64,000 nt of DNA from Gelidibacter maritimus (lineage in GTDB: Bacteria; Bacteroidota; Bacteroidia; Flavobacteriales; Flavobacteriaceae): NCBI RefSeq assembly GCF_014062315.1, contig NZ_JACGLT010000001.1, positions 62,001-126,000 on the forward strand, in the 5' to 3' direction. The notes beneath the pieces were generated by a model. The model did not search any database. It was not told the origin of the DNA and saw only the letters and a list, made by a program, of their open reading frames with translations. Both the position numbers and the translations under genes were made by a program. This document shows, one piece after another, positions 44,935 through 54,081 of the stretch (within the stretch, counting starts at the first letter, position 1; every line of letters starts with the position of its first letter).

Positions 44935-46986
44935 ATGAACAAAACTATATTATTAATCTTATTTCTGTGTTTTTTAAATCACGATGCGAGATCACAAAAC
45001 GATTTGTCAGAGACCTTAAATCTGATGCCTTGGCCGAAAAGTGTTGTAGCAAAACCCGATAGGTTTGTTATTGATAGTAGTTTGACCATTTCAATACAAC
45101 CTAAAAATCAGGAACGCGTCCATAATGCCGCGGTTAAATTTTTAAGACGTCTCAGTGGAAGATCAGGTGTGTTTTTAAATGAAGGTTTTCCAGTAACTGA
45201 CAAACAAGGTTCCATCCATATTACTTATGATACAGCATCCAAACTTAGCATTGAAAACGACGAATCGTATACTTTAAATGTAGCGGATGGGGCAATTAAT
45301 ATCACTGCTAAAACTGATATTGGCGCAATCAGAGGTCTGGAAACGCTGTTGCAGCTTACTCAGAATAATGCTACGGAATATTATTTTCCAGGTGTAACGA
45401 TTTATGATGCACCTCGATTTGTTTGGAGAGGATTGATGATTGATGCGGCAAGGCATTTTCAACCTGTAGGAGTTATTAAGCGAAATTTGGATGCGATGGC
45501 GGCCGTAAAAATGAATGTATTCCACTGGCATTTAACTGATGATCAAGGCTGGCGGGTAGAGTCAAAAGTATATCCTAAACTTCACCAAGAGGCTTCCGAC
45601 GGTTTGTATTATACCCAAGAACAAATAAAAGACGTGGTGGCTTATGCCGATAATTTAGGGATTCGGGTGATTCCTGAATTTGATGTTCCAGGACACGCGT
45701 CCGCTATTTTGACCGCGTATCCGGAGTTGGGAAGTAAAGAAGGTTATGATTATTCTATTGAACGGTATTCTGGAGTTTTCGATCCAACATTAAATCCAAC
45801 AATAGATATTACTTACGAGTTCTTAGGGCGTTTGTTTGCTGAGATGACCCCTTTATTCCCAGATGATTATTTCCATATTGGAGGCGATGAAAATGAGGGT
45901 AAACATTGGGATGAAAATAAGATCATTCAAAAATTTAAAAAGAAGCATGATTTAGAAACCAACCACGACTTACAGACTTATTTTAATATTAAGCTTGAAA
46001 AGATTCTCAACAATTTGGGTAAAAAGATGATGGGTTGGGATGAGATAATGACCCCCAATATGCCAACCACCACGGTAATACATTCGTGGCGTGGCGCCAA
46101 TGAAGGACTTCCGGAAGGTAACTCTTTGATTGCTGCTGCAAAAAGAGGCTATCAAACGGTACTGTCAAACGGTTATTATATTGACAGAATGGAGCCCGTT
46201 GAGAATCACTACTTAGTAGATCCTATTGGTGATGCGGAATTGACAGAACGAGAACGTTCCCGCATTTTAGGTGGAGAAGCCACCATGTGGAGTGAATTGG
46301 TGACACCATTAACCATCGACTCCAGAATTTGGCCAAGAACCGCTGCTATTGCTGAACGTTTTTGGTCACAAGCAGAGGTGAAGGACGTAAGCAATATGAA
46401 AAAGCGTTTGAAGCAGGTTTCTTTTACTTTAGAGGAATTGGGCATTACACATATCCGAAACCGAGACGTGATCTTAAGAAATGTGACCAACAATCAGGAT
46501 ATATCTGCGCTTGTTACGCTATCCAAAATCTGCGAACCTTTAAAGATATATTCCAGAAATAAAGGAGGTATTGAATATAAAACCTATTCGCCGTTTACTC
46601 TTTTTGCAGATGCTTGTGTGGTAGATGCTGAAGACGCTGCTCCTTTTAATCAGGCAGTTGGAAGATTTGTAAGTGATTCAAATAATAGCAGTGTCAATGA
46701 GGTTTTAGCCTACTTAAAATCTTGGGCTGAGAATCATGACCAGTATAAAGCATTGACCAAGAACCCTAAAATAGATCCGTTGGAAACGCTATCGGCAAAT
46801 CTCTCAAAAACAGCCTTGTTGCTATTCAAAGCAGTTGAAAATAAATCCTTGTCATCAGAAAATCTCAGCAAAATTAAAGAAGGTCTTGTTATTTTAGATC
46901 AGCCGTTTGTAGATGTTGAAGTGGTAGTCATAGACGCCTTAAACACATTAACGACGTATTGCGAAAATCATTATTTAATGAATTAA
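44935..46986 (+). CDS. Beta-N-acetylhexosaminidase, glycoside hydrolase family 20
   Basis: The enzyme removes terminal N-acetylglucosamine or N-acetylgalactosamine by substrate-assisted catalysis. The 683-residue protein has a signal peptide (LLILFLCFLNHDARS), a GH20b domain (residues ~28-155, LMPWPKSVVAKPDRFVI) and the GH20 barrel. The barrel carries RGLMIDAARHFQPVGVIKR, HWHLTDDQGWR near 198-207, and the catalytic Asp318-Glu319 pair in HIGGDEN. A C-terminal helical domain of about 180 residues completes it. It would trim chitobiose or GlcNAc-capped glycans imported by SusC/D. A 23-bp repeat shared with susC lies upstream. Confidence 0.95.
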   Translation: MNKTILLILFLCFLNHDARSQNDLSETLNLMPWPKSVVAKPDRFVIDSSLTISIQPKNQERVHNAAVKFLRRLSGRSGVFLNEGFPVTDKQGSIHITYDTASKLSIENDESYTLNVADGAINITAKTDIGAIRGLETLLQLTQNNATEYYFPGVTIYDAPRFVWRGLMIDAARHFQPVGVIKRNLDAMAAVKMNVFHWHLTDDQGWRVESKVYPKLHQEASDGLYYTQEQIKDVVAYADNLGIRVIPEFDVPGHASAILTAYPELGSKEGYDYSIERYSGVFDPTLNPTIDITYEFLGRLFAEMTPLFPDDYFHIGGDENEGKHWDENKIIQKFKKKHDLETNHDLQTYFNIKLEKILNNLGKKMMGWDEIMTPNMPTTTVIHSWRGANEGLPEGNSLIAAAKRGYQTVLSNGYYIDRMEPVENHYLVDPIGDAELTERERSRILGGEATMWSELVTPLTIDSRIWPRTAAIAERFWSQAEVKDVSNMKKRLKQVSFTLEELGITHIRNRDVILRNVTNNQDISALVTLSKICEPLKIYSRNKGGIEYKTYSPFTLFADACVVDAEDAAPFNQAVGRFVSDSNNSSVNEVLAYLKSWAENHDQYKALTKNPKIDPLETLSANLSKTALLLFKAVENKSLSSENLSKIKEGLVILDQPFVDVEVVVIDALNTLTTYCENHYLMN

Positions 46987-47056
46987 GTATCAGTCAGATA
47001 CTTTATAAAGTGCGGTCTGCAGTAAAACTGTAGGCCTCATGGAGATCAGCAATATG

Positions 47057-47902
47057 CTACAATTCTACCACTTCAAGATTACCTCGGTCTGCCATGGTGA
47101 TATAGCATCTTTTGTAGTCATTGCTAAAGGTAATGTTAGAGGGATTCAGGCCTTTTAATTCTATTTCCCTGACGACTCGCCCAGAGGAAGACAATACAAC
47201 AACAGTTCCTTTGCCGTACCGACAAACGTACAAATTGCCACTACCGTCAAAACGCATGCCGTCCAAGCCAAAATCGTCAAAAGAGATAAGCTCCTGTTTG
47301 TTTTCTATAAAACCATTGTCAAGGATATCATAAACCCATATTTTTCTTTGGACAGATTCATTCACATATAACTTTTTACCATCAGGACTCACTTCAATAC
47401 CGTTGGTGGTTCCCATGTGTTCTTCCAGCAGTTCAAATCCGTTTTCTTTGGTCACTTTCCATAGTTTACCAGTATTGTCTGACCAATTCGGGTCGCTGGC
47501 GTAAAGCGTACCGTTTGGAGCAATAGCGATATCATTGGGTTGATTGGCAGTTGGCTCGTGGGCAAAGACCTCGATTTTTTTAGTTCTCAAATCAATTTCC
47601 AGAACATTGTGATTGACATAATCTGCCACAAACATTTGGTGTTTTTCGCCAAACCGAATACCATTACCTACGCTGCCATTAGGGAGTTTTACAAACACCG
47701 AAGCTTCGCCATTTGGAGTGACTTTCCCTATGGTACCTTGTTCTTCAAAATTGACGGCATATATATTTCCTTCATAATCGGTTGCGGGACCTTCAATGCC
47801 TTCTGTAAAACTTCCTTCTTTAGTAAAATCACTGCTCTTTAACTGTTGTGCACATGAAGTAGTCAAAACCAATAGTAGAGCTAAATTTGTAATTGTTTTC
47901 AT
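47057..47902 (-). CDS. SMP-30/gluconolactonase-like lipoprotein
   Basis: The 281-residue six-bladed beta-propeller has a lipobox in LVLTTSC (Cys17). It shows the SMP-30 pattern EGIEGPATDYEGNIYAVNF at the first blade, then VGNGIRFGEKHQMFVADY, TNGIEVSPDGKKLYVNES and DGMRFDGSGNLYVCRYG. Such proteins hydrolyse sugar lactones with a bound divalent metal. Which lactone this one uses is unknown. It is convergent with the GH20 gene, which may point to sugar metabolism but is not proof. A weak hairpin lies between them (AAGTATC/GATACTT near 46985). Confidence 0.9.
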   Translation of the reverse strand: MKTITNLALLLVLTTSCAQQLKSSDFTKEGSFTEGIEGPATDYEGNIYAVNFEEQGTIGKVTPNGEASVFVKLPNGSVGNGIRFGEKHQMFVADYVNHNVLEIDLRTKKIEVFAHEPTANQPNDIAIAPNGTLYASDPNWSDNTGKLWKVTKENGFELLEEHMGTTNGIEVSPDGKKLYVNESVQRKIWVYDILDNGFIENKQELISFDDFGLDGMRFDGSGNLYVCRYGKGTVVVLSSSGRVVREIELKGLNPSNITFSNDYKRCYITMADRGNLEVVEL

Positions 47903-47928
47903 TTATATGATGTTAGTGTATATCGGTT

Positions 47929-48315
47929 TTAAGTGATTTCAAGGTTTAAGCGTTTTAAGAAAGTCATCAAGTCTATTAAATATTTATCTTCAATAAGTCG
48001 CGTATCGATGACCAATTCATCAGTGTCGGTTTTGAGTTTATAATCCCCAGCAAAAAACTTAATGGATTTAATGTCTTTCAGATTTATTGTTTTTGAAATC
48101 AGTTGATTTTTGGTGATTGTTTCATTTTCTATGGTAAGATAGTGCTTGTTGTGTTCAAAAAGGTAGATCCCGAAATATAAACTCCCGATTATCAAATATC
48201 CGTAATTGAAAATGTTGTTTGAAAAAAAGATGACGGCAATGATACCAAAGATTAACCATATCATCCCGAAGATTAAATTGGTTCTAAGTCGTTTTTTTTT
48301 AAATGGTATTTTCAT
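47929..48315 (-). CDS. Small membrane protein with PH-like domain
   Basis: The 128-residue protein has a basic start (KKKRLRTNLIF), two membrane helices at about 13-55 (LIFGMIWLIFGIIAVIFF and YGYLIIGSLYFGIYLF), then a beta-rich domain with HKHYLTIENETITKNQLISK and a final helix. This is the layout of bacterial proteins that carry a membrane-anchored PH-like domain. I do not know its function. It lies 26 bp upstream of the SMP-30 gene on the same strand, so the two are probably co-transcribed. Confidence 0.65.
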   Translation of the reverse strand: MKIPFKKKRLRTNLIFGMIWLIFGIIAVIFFSNNIFNYGYLIIGSLYFGIYLFEHNKHYLTIENETITKNQLISKTINLKDIKSIKFFAGDYKLKTDTDELVIDTRLIEDKYLIDLMTFLKRLNLEIT

Positions 48316-48541
48316 TTTTTGGCAATTATTAAATTATTGTGTTTAGGCCGTTGTGTGCCTCGGCACGAACCATTAAAAGTACAAAATTCCGCTGGAAATT
48401 CCGAAGAAAATTTCAAGTAGGCAGGAACCTGGGATTTTTTTTCGTAATGAGAGGAACCGTCAACCACTTATATATCTGTCCCGATTGTGCCAATTGGATT
48501 AGCTTTAATTATATAATTGTAGAATGATAAATTTGCGATCC

Positions 48542-48656
48542 TCAATCGAACATCTTTTCCTAAACTTTCTTATAAGTAGATCTACGTATTTTAAATTTAT
48601 TCTATGGGTGATTGTGGTCGATAGTAGATGATAGCGCGAGCGGGACGCAAGTGCCA
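48542..48656. repeat. Diverged direct repeat A left of the 221-aa gene
   Basis: Bases 48542-48592 match 49470-49520 at 46 of 51 positions, and 48618-48656 match 49549-49587 at 30 of 39. The repeat flanks the 221-codon gene. It contains GCGCGAGCGGGACGC. Upstream sequence (48316-48541) includes a phrase AAGTAGGCAGGAACC, similar to 49718-49732. Confidence 0.8.
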
Positions 48657-48669
48657 ACAGGGGGTTCTA

Positions 48670-49335
48670 TTAACACTTGATAATTTCATTAGCTCGTTTG
48701 TTAAATGAACTCTCATTTTCGAAGCGTACAAAACAATTTTTATTAACTTCATTATTTTCTATCAAATACGCTATTCTACCTATAGATACTGGACCGTATT
48801 GATTCCCTCCAGAGATGTAGTAAAGTTTAGAGTTAACATCTATTCTTTCGATATTAAAATTATCAATTTGATATTTTCCTTTTAATGCAATAAGTTTATT
48901 ATTAAATTCCTCTTTAGTTATAATCTTGTTTTCAAAAAGATTAGTTAGCTTTTCTTTCTTTAAATTGAATTGAGAAGCACGTTCATTCTTAGATAAAATA
49001 GATTTTTTTGAAGTCAAAAATTTAACTTTTTTTTCTTCGAATTCTATTTCATTAATAAATCCATCATTATAAGCTTCTTTTAACATTTTTAATTTTAATT
49101 CAATTTGTTCGATATTAGGCAAATGAACTTCGTCTTCTGATAAAAGTGTTACGTTTGTTTTTACTCCTGGTTTAAGCGCACTTTTAAATAAAAATATCCC
49201 AATAATAAAAACAATTAGAATAGGAATAAATTCCGCATAAAGTGCTAAGTTATTATAGACAGGAATTCCATTTTTAAATGTATTTATTGTTAGTACAAAA
49301 CAAAAAAGCCCCACTATGATTTTTATAATTTTCAT
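48670..49335 (-). CDS. Membrane protein with SHOCT-like and GYF-2-like domains
   Basis: The 221-residue protein has two membrane helices (MKIIKIIVGLFCFVLTINTF, and AEFIPILIVFIIGIFLF). Two SHOCT-like short helices follow (LKMLKEAYNDGFINEIEFEE; LTNLFENKIITKEEFNNKL). The C-terminal 50 residues resemble a GYF_2/DUF4339 domain (YYISGGNQYGPVSIGRIAYL), which binds proline-rich peptides in eukaryotes. The role is unknown. Its base composition is A/T-rich even for this genome and repeats flank it on both sides, so it may be horizontally acquired cargo. Confidence 0.6.
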   Translation of the reverse strand: MKIIKIIVGLFCFVLTINTFKNGIPVYNNLALYAEFIPILIVFIIGIFLFKSALKPGVKTNVTLLSEDEVHLPNIEQIELKLKMLKEAYNDGFINEIEFEEKKVKFLTSKKSILSKNERASQFNLKKEKLTNLFENKIITKEEFNNKLIALKGKYQIDNFNIERIDVNSKLYYISGGNQYGPVSIGRIAYLIENNEVNKNCFVRFENESSFNKRANEIIKC

Positions 49336-49469
49336 TTAAATTGATTTAATCGGTGGATTTAATTATTACCAACTTATATGCATAAGTACCGAAAGCTCAC
49401 ATATCTACTCTCAGTGTGCTAATAAATGCAGCTTCATTTTTGAATTGTGTCGATCCAAATTGGCAACTT

Positions 49470-49587
49470 CCAATCTAACATCTTTTCCTAAACTTTCCTA
49501 TTAGTAGATCTACATATTTTTTTAGTCTATATTATTAGGTTTTAGTATTCGATAGTATTTGTGAGCACGAGCGGTACGCTCGCGCCA
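49470..49587. repeat. Diverged direct repeat B right of the 221-aa gene
   Basis: This is the partner of the copy at 48542-48656. Its second half contains GAGCGGTACGCTC, a small palindrome. The surrounding 425-bp gap (49336-49760) also has a phrase around 49695-49735 that resembles 48388-48432. No gene is seen in it. Confidence 0.8.
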
Positions 49588-49760
49588 GTGGGGTGCTTAA
49601 TTTTTATTTAATCTCATTTTTTTTTAAAGCTAACGATTTTATGTATGATTAGTGGCGTGTCTAAGTACCTAATTTAGCAAATAAAAACCGAATAGAAAAT
49701 CCGCGAGAATTTTCGTAAGTAGGCGAGATCCAGCCATTTATTGCACGGCAAATCGTTGTT

Positions 49761-50048
49761 TTACATTTGAAGACTTAAATTTAACTTAGCTCCCAAAGCA
49801 TCAAAAATTCGCATTACGGTTTCAAAAGTCACGTTACCAGTGCTGTTTTCAAGTCTCGATATTTGTGATTTTTTTACTCCAACTAATTCTCCTAATTGCT
49901 CTTGAGTCAGTTTTCGTTTTTTTCGCGCGGTTTTTATCATATCGCCAATCAATTCAAGTTTCAACTCAAATTCATATTCATCTCGTTCTTCAGTTCCCTT
50001 TTTTCCAATTAAAAGGTCTTCTGCTTGGTCTAAAGTGTAACTCTTCAT
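49761..50048 (-). CDS. XRE-family antitoxin, HigA-like
   Basis: The 95-residue protein has an N-terminal acidic helix and a cro/C1-type helix-turn-helix at about 35-85 (TARKKRKLTQEQLGELVGVK; SQISRLENSTGNVTFETVMR). It overlaps the toxin gene by 4 bp in the order toxin then antitoxin, the hallmark of HigBA modules. HigA binds HigB and represses the operon. The two genes sit in an accessory patch with repeats. Confidence 0.9.
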   Translation of the reverse strand: MKSYTLDQAEDLLIGKKGTEERDEYEFELKLELIGDMIKTARKKRKLTQEQLGELVGVKKSQISRLENSTGNVTFETVMRIFDALGAKLNLSLQM

Positions 50049-50386
50049 TTCTTTTTATTTTTAAAATATGTGTTTCTTATTTTCTCCGCTTTGTCGATTT
50101 CTTTTTTATCCACTTTGCTTGTTTTCTTAATAATTCCGTGAGTTGCAAAAACTAACGTCTCGGTCTTATCATCCTTGTCCCAAAATGCTAAAAGACGGTA
50201 TTGAACTCCAGAATATAAAGTTCTGAATTCCCAAATATTATCAGTCAGTTTTTTAAAGAATTTTGGATCAGATTGTTGTTCGGCTCTTCTTATATTTTGA
50301 AATATCTTTTTCCTTGCTTTTAGGTTTTGCTTTTCTATAAATTCAAAAGCTTCTTCGAGCAATTTCGTTTCAAATCGTTTTATCAT
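50045..50386 (-). CDS. RelE/HigB-like type II toxin (phage Gp49-like)
   Basis: The 113-residue basic protein fits the HigB/Gp49-like branch of the RelE superfamily (FIEKQNLKARKKIFQNIRRA; IWEFRTLYSGVQYRLLAFWD; LVFATHGIIKKTSKVDKKEI). These toxins cut mRNA on the ribosome. The W-E-F-R-x-x-Y core segment and the HGIIKKTSK region are conserved. It is intact, and its antitoxin gene overlaps its stop codon by 4 bp. A 12-bp inverted repeat lies 53 bp upstream and may be involved in autoregulation. Confidence 0.9.
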   Translation of the reverse strand: MIKRFETKLLEEAFEFIEKQNLKARKKIFQNIRRAEQQSDPKFFKKLTDNIWEFRTLYSGVQYRLLAFWDKDDKTETLVFATHGIIKKTSKVDKKEIDKAEKIRNTYFKNKKK

Positions 50387-50438
50387 TCTTATTGAAAATC
50401 AAATTTGATACAAATATAAATAAGGTTTCGTTAAATGT

Positions 50439-50506
50439 AAACTTTTGTGTGAGTTTTTAATTCTGACTAACGTAAAATTTACTATAATTTTCCTACACAA
50501 AAGTTT
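50439..50506. repeat. Long inverted repeat upstream of higB-like gene
   Basis: AAACTTTTGTGT (50439-50450) and ACACAAAAGTTT (50495-50506) are exact reverse complements separated by 44 bp. A second pair, CTAACG (50467-50472) and CGTTAG (50511-50516), is interleaved with it. The region between 50507 and 50815 shows no gene. Confidence 0.6.
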
Positions 50507-50815
50507 TACTCGTTAGCGAAAGAAATTAACAGGTTTTTCTTGTGTGGGGAATGTTTGCCAACTTATCTATACAAGCATCTCATATACTGAAAACATTCAA
50601 ATTCATGGATATATAATGACTGCGGCACGCATGAAAGTAATAGGATGTACCGTTTTGCCACTCATTAAAATCGTTGTCAATAACCGCGCACCAATCGCAA
50701 GTAATTCTTTAAATAATATTCATAGTTTGAAAATGCGTCATCTTTAAACATTGAAAGGCTGCGCCAAGATTGGGGATGAAAACTCACCAAATTATCTTCT
50801 ATATTTCAGAAAGGC

Positions 50816-51121
50816 TTACGAAAACTTTTCTCCAAGTCTCAATAACTTGTTTCTCTGAATCAAATAGAAGATAGATGAAATTGAAGGCATAATGAACATG
50901 GTCAAAACCCAAAAAGTTTTATGGTATATGTTGTGCTTTAACATATCGCTCAAAATAATGATCCATGTGATGAAGAAAAGGATCAGTCCCATGACCAATA
51001 GCGTTTGGGAAAAACCCCAATTTTGAATTTTTCCCAAAGCGCCAACAATCATCAGCAAGCTGTTGGTAATCACTAAAACCCAAACGGTTTTGATGCTCAT
51101 CTTAAAGTCTTGGTTTTCCAT
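50816..51121 (-). CDS. Small integral membrane protein
   Basis: The 101-residue protein has three or four membrane helices (VWVLVITNSLLMIVGALGKI; FSQTLLVMGLILFFITWIII; TFWVLTMFIMPSISSIFYLI). The end with FYLIQRNKLLRLG resembles the phospholipase D N-terminal-like (PLDc_N) family, but the cue is weak. There is no signal peptide. It lies 74 bp downstream of nothing on this strand and is probably monocistronic. I cannot name a function. Confidence 0.6.
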   Translation of the reverse strand: MENQDFKMSIKTVWVLVITNSLLMIVGALGKIQNWGFSQTLLVMGLILFFITWIIILSDMLKHNIYHKTFWVLTMFIMPSISSIFYLIQRNKLLRLGEKFS

Positions 51122-51194
51122 ATTATTAAAATGAATAGGGATGCTTTTATAAATCCTTAAATTAGTTTAAAACCTTTATTTCAATCGCTTTAAA

Positions 51195-51905
51195 TCATTC
51201 TCTAAGGCTCCAAATCTCGTGGATAGGATCGCCTTTACTGGAGAACCCCGAATGGTGCCATTGTCCATCAATCAGTTCGTAGTTGAATTTTAAGCTCATG
51301 CCAACTCGCGAATCGTCTCTTGAAAAGAATTCGATGTTCTCAGTGTATTCACCATTAATCGTAGTATAGGTGCCTCCACCCGTACCCATAAATTGTTTGG
51401 TTTCAGTGTTGTAGGCAATCCACTGAAAACGGGTTCCAGATAGAATTTTCATCGTTTTACGTGGACCGCTCGTATCACGCGTTTGGGCCTTGCCATCTAC
51501 AACGCGACCGGACATGAGCCAAGCGCCCTGTAGTGCTCCCGGTTGACCACGGTCAATTCTTGTGAATTTAAGATTTCCATCTAAAATCTCAAGATTATTT
51601 TCTTCAATACGGACTTGAGAACTTGTTTGAGTGCCAACGCGTTCTGGGTTTTCTGTATCAAATTCTACCGTTTCTGTAAGTACATCGCCATTAAATGTCC
51701 AGCTACCGCCTACTGTTTTTACGAATTTTCCAGTAGTGGCATCAAAGGTTGTTAACACTTGGTAGCCATCCACAAAAACGAGTACGTTTTTCAAGCGCTC
51801 GCCATTTTCAGATGTTGAGAAACGCTCCCATGCGCCAATGATACCCGTGGCATGAATTCCTAATGTTATGAACGTACAAAGTAAGGTTAGTGCTATTTTT
51901 TTCAT
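51195..51905 (-). CDS. Secreted protein with two lipocalin-like repeats
   Basis: I start at the ATG at 51905 (MKKIALTLLCTFITLGIHAT), which begins with a proper signal peptide, giving 236 residues; 20 codons upstream are in frame but look like leader. The mature part is an internal duplication. Copy 1 runs from IIGAWERFS (~22) to NNLEILDG (~130) and copy 2 from LQGAWLMSG to the end. Both have GTGGG/VGGSWTF-type loops and a repeated EN/TENIEFFS strand. This resembles lipocalin-like DUF4488-type domains. The function is unknown. The gene stands alone. Confidence 0.7.
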   Translation of the reverse strand: MKKIALTLLCTFITLGIHATGIIGAWERFSTSENGERLKNVLVFVDGYQVLTTFDATTGKFVKTVGGSWTFNGDVLTETVEFDTENPERVGTQTSSQVRIEENNLEILDGNLKFTRIDRGQPGALQGAWLMSGRVVDGKAQTRDTSGPRKTMKILSGTRFQWIAYNTETKQFMGTGGGTYTTINGEYTENIEFFSRDDSRVGMSLKFNYELIDGQWHHSGFSSKGDPIHEIWSLRE

Positions 51906-52167
51906 GACTTTCAATTTTGGTGTTTTTCGTACAGTTTCTTCCGGATGTATGGATTGCTTTACCAATTATCAGAATCCTTTTGAGACTTTAGAGGACCATG
52001 TATTTAGTTGACCCCTAATATACTGAAAATAACCAAAATCTATGCCTATTCCCACCAGTGTGTTTAAAATCTCAAGGCTTGTTTTAATTGAAAAGACAAA
52101 CGCGTAATCATATCTCATGCCTTTCGACCGTGCCGACCGGATGGGCTCTGAACTGATTCATGTTTAG

Positions 52168-53649
52168 TTATGAAGATCTGGCATATTTTGGATGGTAAAG
52201 GCAGTCTTCCACCTTTTGATAGTCCTCAGGTCTATCTGCAAGTACCATCAAAACGTCGTTAGCTTTAATTTCCGTGGAGCCTCCAGGTCGAATATATTGA
52301 TCATCACGTTTAATCATAACGATAAATGCCTCGGGCGGAAAATGTAAATCGACAATTCTTTTATTTACTGGAGAATATTCGGGCGAAACCGTAAATTCCT
52401 GCAATGACGATTTCGGGAGATCCAATAGCAACTCATCTATTGGTGTAATCCTTTTGGCTTGTTCTGGAATGCCAACCCTTAACCATTTTGCCACCACGCC
52501 CAATGAGGTGCCTTGAATAAGTACCGAGGTAACCGATATAAAAAACACGATGCTGAAAATCATATCGGCCTTTTCAATGCCGGCCAATAGCGGATAGGTT
52601 GCAAACACAATCGGAACGGCACCACGCAAACCAACCCACGAAATGTAGAAGCGTCTTCTCAATTTCATTTTAAAGAAGACCAGGCTTATAAAAACGGCCA
52701 CAGGACGCGCCACAATGATTAGGAATAAGGAAATGAGCATCCCTACACCAAGATAAGGCACTATTTTAGATGGGAATACCAATAGCCCTAATGTAAGGAA
52801 CAAGACGATTTGCATAAGCCAGGCTAAACCATCATACATTTTTAAAATGGTTTTCTTTTGGATGATGTCTTGATTTCCGAGGTAAACCGCGCAAATGTAA
52901 ATGGCTAAGAAGCCGTTTCCACCAACAAAATCGGTGGCCGAAAAAGTGATGAACATCATTGAAATAACCAGTACGGGGTAGAGGCCTTCAAATCCAAGAT
53001 TGATTCGATTGATGATATGTTTACTGAGATAGCCAAATCCAAAACCTGCGGCAGCTCCAACTACCATTTGCTGTAAAAACATAGGAACAACAGAGCTAAT
53101 GCCTTGATCTTGATTGATTACTAATGTTAAAAAAGCAATAGTCAATACATAGGCCATCGGATCATTACTACCGCTTTCCAGCTCTAAGGTTGGTCTGATA
53201 TTTTTTTTCAGCGCCAGGCTCTTTGAACGTAAAATCGAGAACACCGCGGCAGCATCTGTAGATGAAACGATGGAGCCTAAAAGCATACTTTCGTAAATGG
53301 TAAAGTCGGTGACATAATAGACAAAGCCACCAAGTGAAAGTGCAGTGAGAAGAACGCCAAGGGTTGAGAGAATAACCCCTTCCTTAAGAATGGGTTTTAT
53401 GGAGCTCCAATTGGTATCCAGACCTCCTGAAAATAAGATGAAATTAAGTGAAATGACGCCAATAAGTTGTGCGTTTTTAGGGTTGTCAAAGCGAATGCCA
53501 CCAATGCCTTCAGAACCGGCCAGCATACCAATAGTCAAGAATAATAACAATGTAGGAACACCAAATTTATAAGAAGTTTTACCCACGATTATGCTTATAA
53601 AAAGCAAGATAGAACCTACTAATAAAATATTCTCACTGGTTAAACTCAT
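52168..53649 (-). CDS. nhaP2: Potassium/proton antiporter, CvrA/NhaP2 type
   Basis: The 493-residue protein has an N-terminal CPA1 antiporter domain of about 12 helices (FGVPTLLLFLTIGMLAGSEG; GSIVSSTDAAAVFSILR with the conserved aspartate; LELESGSNDPMAYVLTIAFL, the ion-binding ND pair) and a cytosolic RCK_C/TrkA_C-like domain from about 405 (EFTVSPEYSPVNKRIVDL; TEIKANDVLMVLADRPEDY). This is the layout of CvrA/NhaP2, which exports K+ in exchange for H+ and tunes cell volume and turgor. There is no gene of similar role beside it. Length is typical. Confidence 0.92.
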   Translation of the reverse strand: MSLTSENILLVGSILLFISIIVGKTSYKFGVPTLLLFLTIGMLAGSEGIGGIRFDNPKNAQLIGVISLNFILFSGGLDTNWSSIKPILKEGVILSTLGVLLTALSLGGFVYYVTDFTIYESMLLGSIVSSTDAAAVFSILRSKSLALKKNIRPTLELESGSNDPMAYVLTIAFLTLVINQDQGISSVVPMFLQQMVVGAAAGFGFGYLSKHIINRINLGFEGLYPVLVISMMFITFSATDFVGGNGFLAIYICAVYLGNQDIIQKKTILKMYDGLAWLMQIVLFLTLGLLVFPSKIVPYLGVGMLISLFLIIVARPVAVFISLVFFKMKLRRRFYISWVGLRGAVPIVFATYPLLAGIEKADMIFSIVFFISVTSVLIQGTSLGVVAKWLRVGIPEQAKRITPIDELLLDLPKSSLQEFTVSPEYSPVNKRIVDLHFPPEAFIVMIKRDDQYIRPGGSTEIKANDVLMVLADRPEDYQKVEDCLYHPKYARSS

Positions 53650-53806
53650 AGTTTACACTTTCCTACATTCGATTTTTGCGAATATACTTCTTTTTATTTT
53701 TATCAAATCAACTTTATGGTCATTTGGATTTTATACCGATTTAATTTTGTGATGTTGCACAGAAAATGAAGTTGCTTTTTCGTTATAAAACCCTGCTACT
53801 ATTTTG

Positions 53807-53824
53807 CATCCGCCGAGGCGGATG
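53807..53824. repeat. Perfect short palindrome in an intergenic region
   Basis: CATCCGCC-GA-GGCGGATG has 8-bp arms with a 2-base centre. It lies in a 481-bp gap (53650-54130) that otherwise holds only the peroxidase terminator. Similar GC-rich palindromes recur in flavobacterial intergenic DNA, in my recollection. Confidence 0.5.
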
Positions 53825-54081
53825 GAAATGATGAAAAACCCGCCAGACCAGAACGAGCAGGTGAAATAGAACGGTAAATGAACGGGTTTGAATGCGAACT
53901 TACATTGTTAACATGGTATTATGCAGGGATTGGTTTTGAATGACACTATGATTTTGTTTGTATTCCGTATCCTTACATCATCTGAGGAGTTTGGTTTTGA
54001 GCCTTGCGATTACATGTTTGATTTTTGTTCATATTCTAATCTTAAAATGAAGTGATCAGATTTTTAAAATGATCGCAGAAA

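Noticed and set aside
48339-48527. Small open frame upstream of the PH-like protein gene
   Set aside because: It coincides with repeat-like intergenic sequence (AAGTAGGCAGGAACC phrase) and has no family resemblance.
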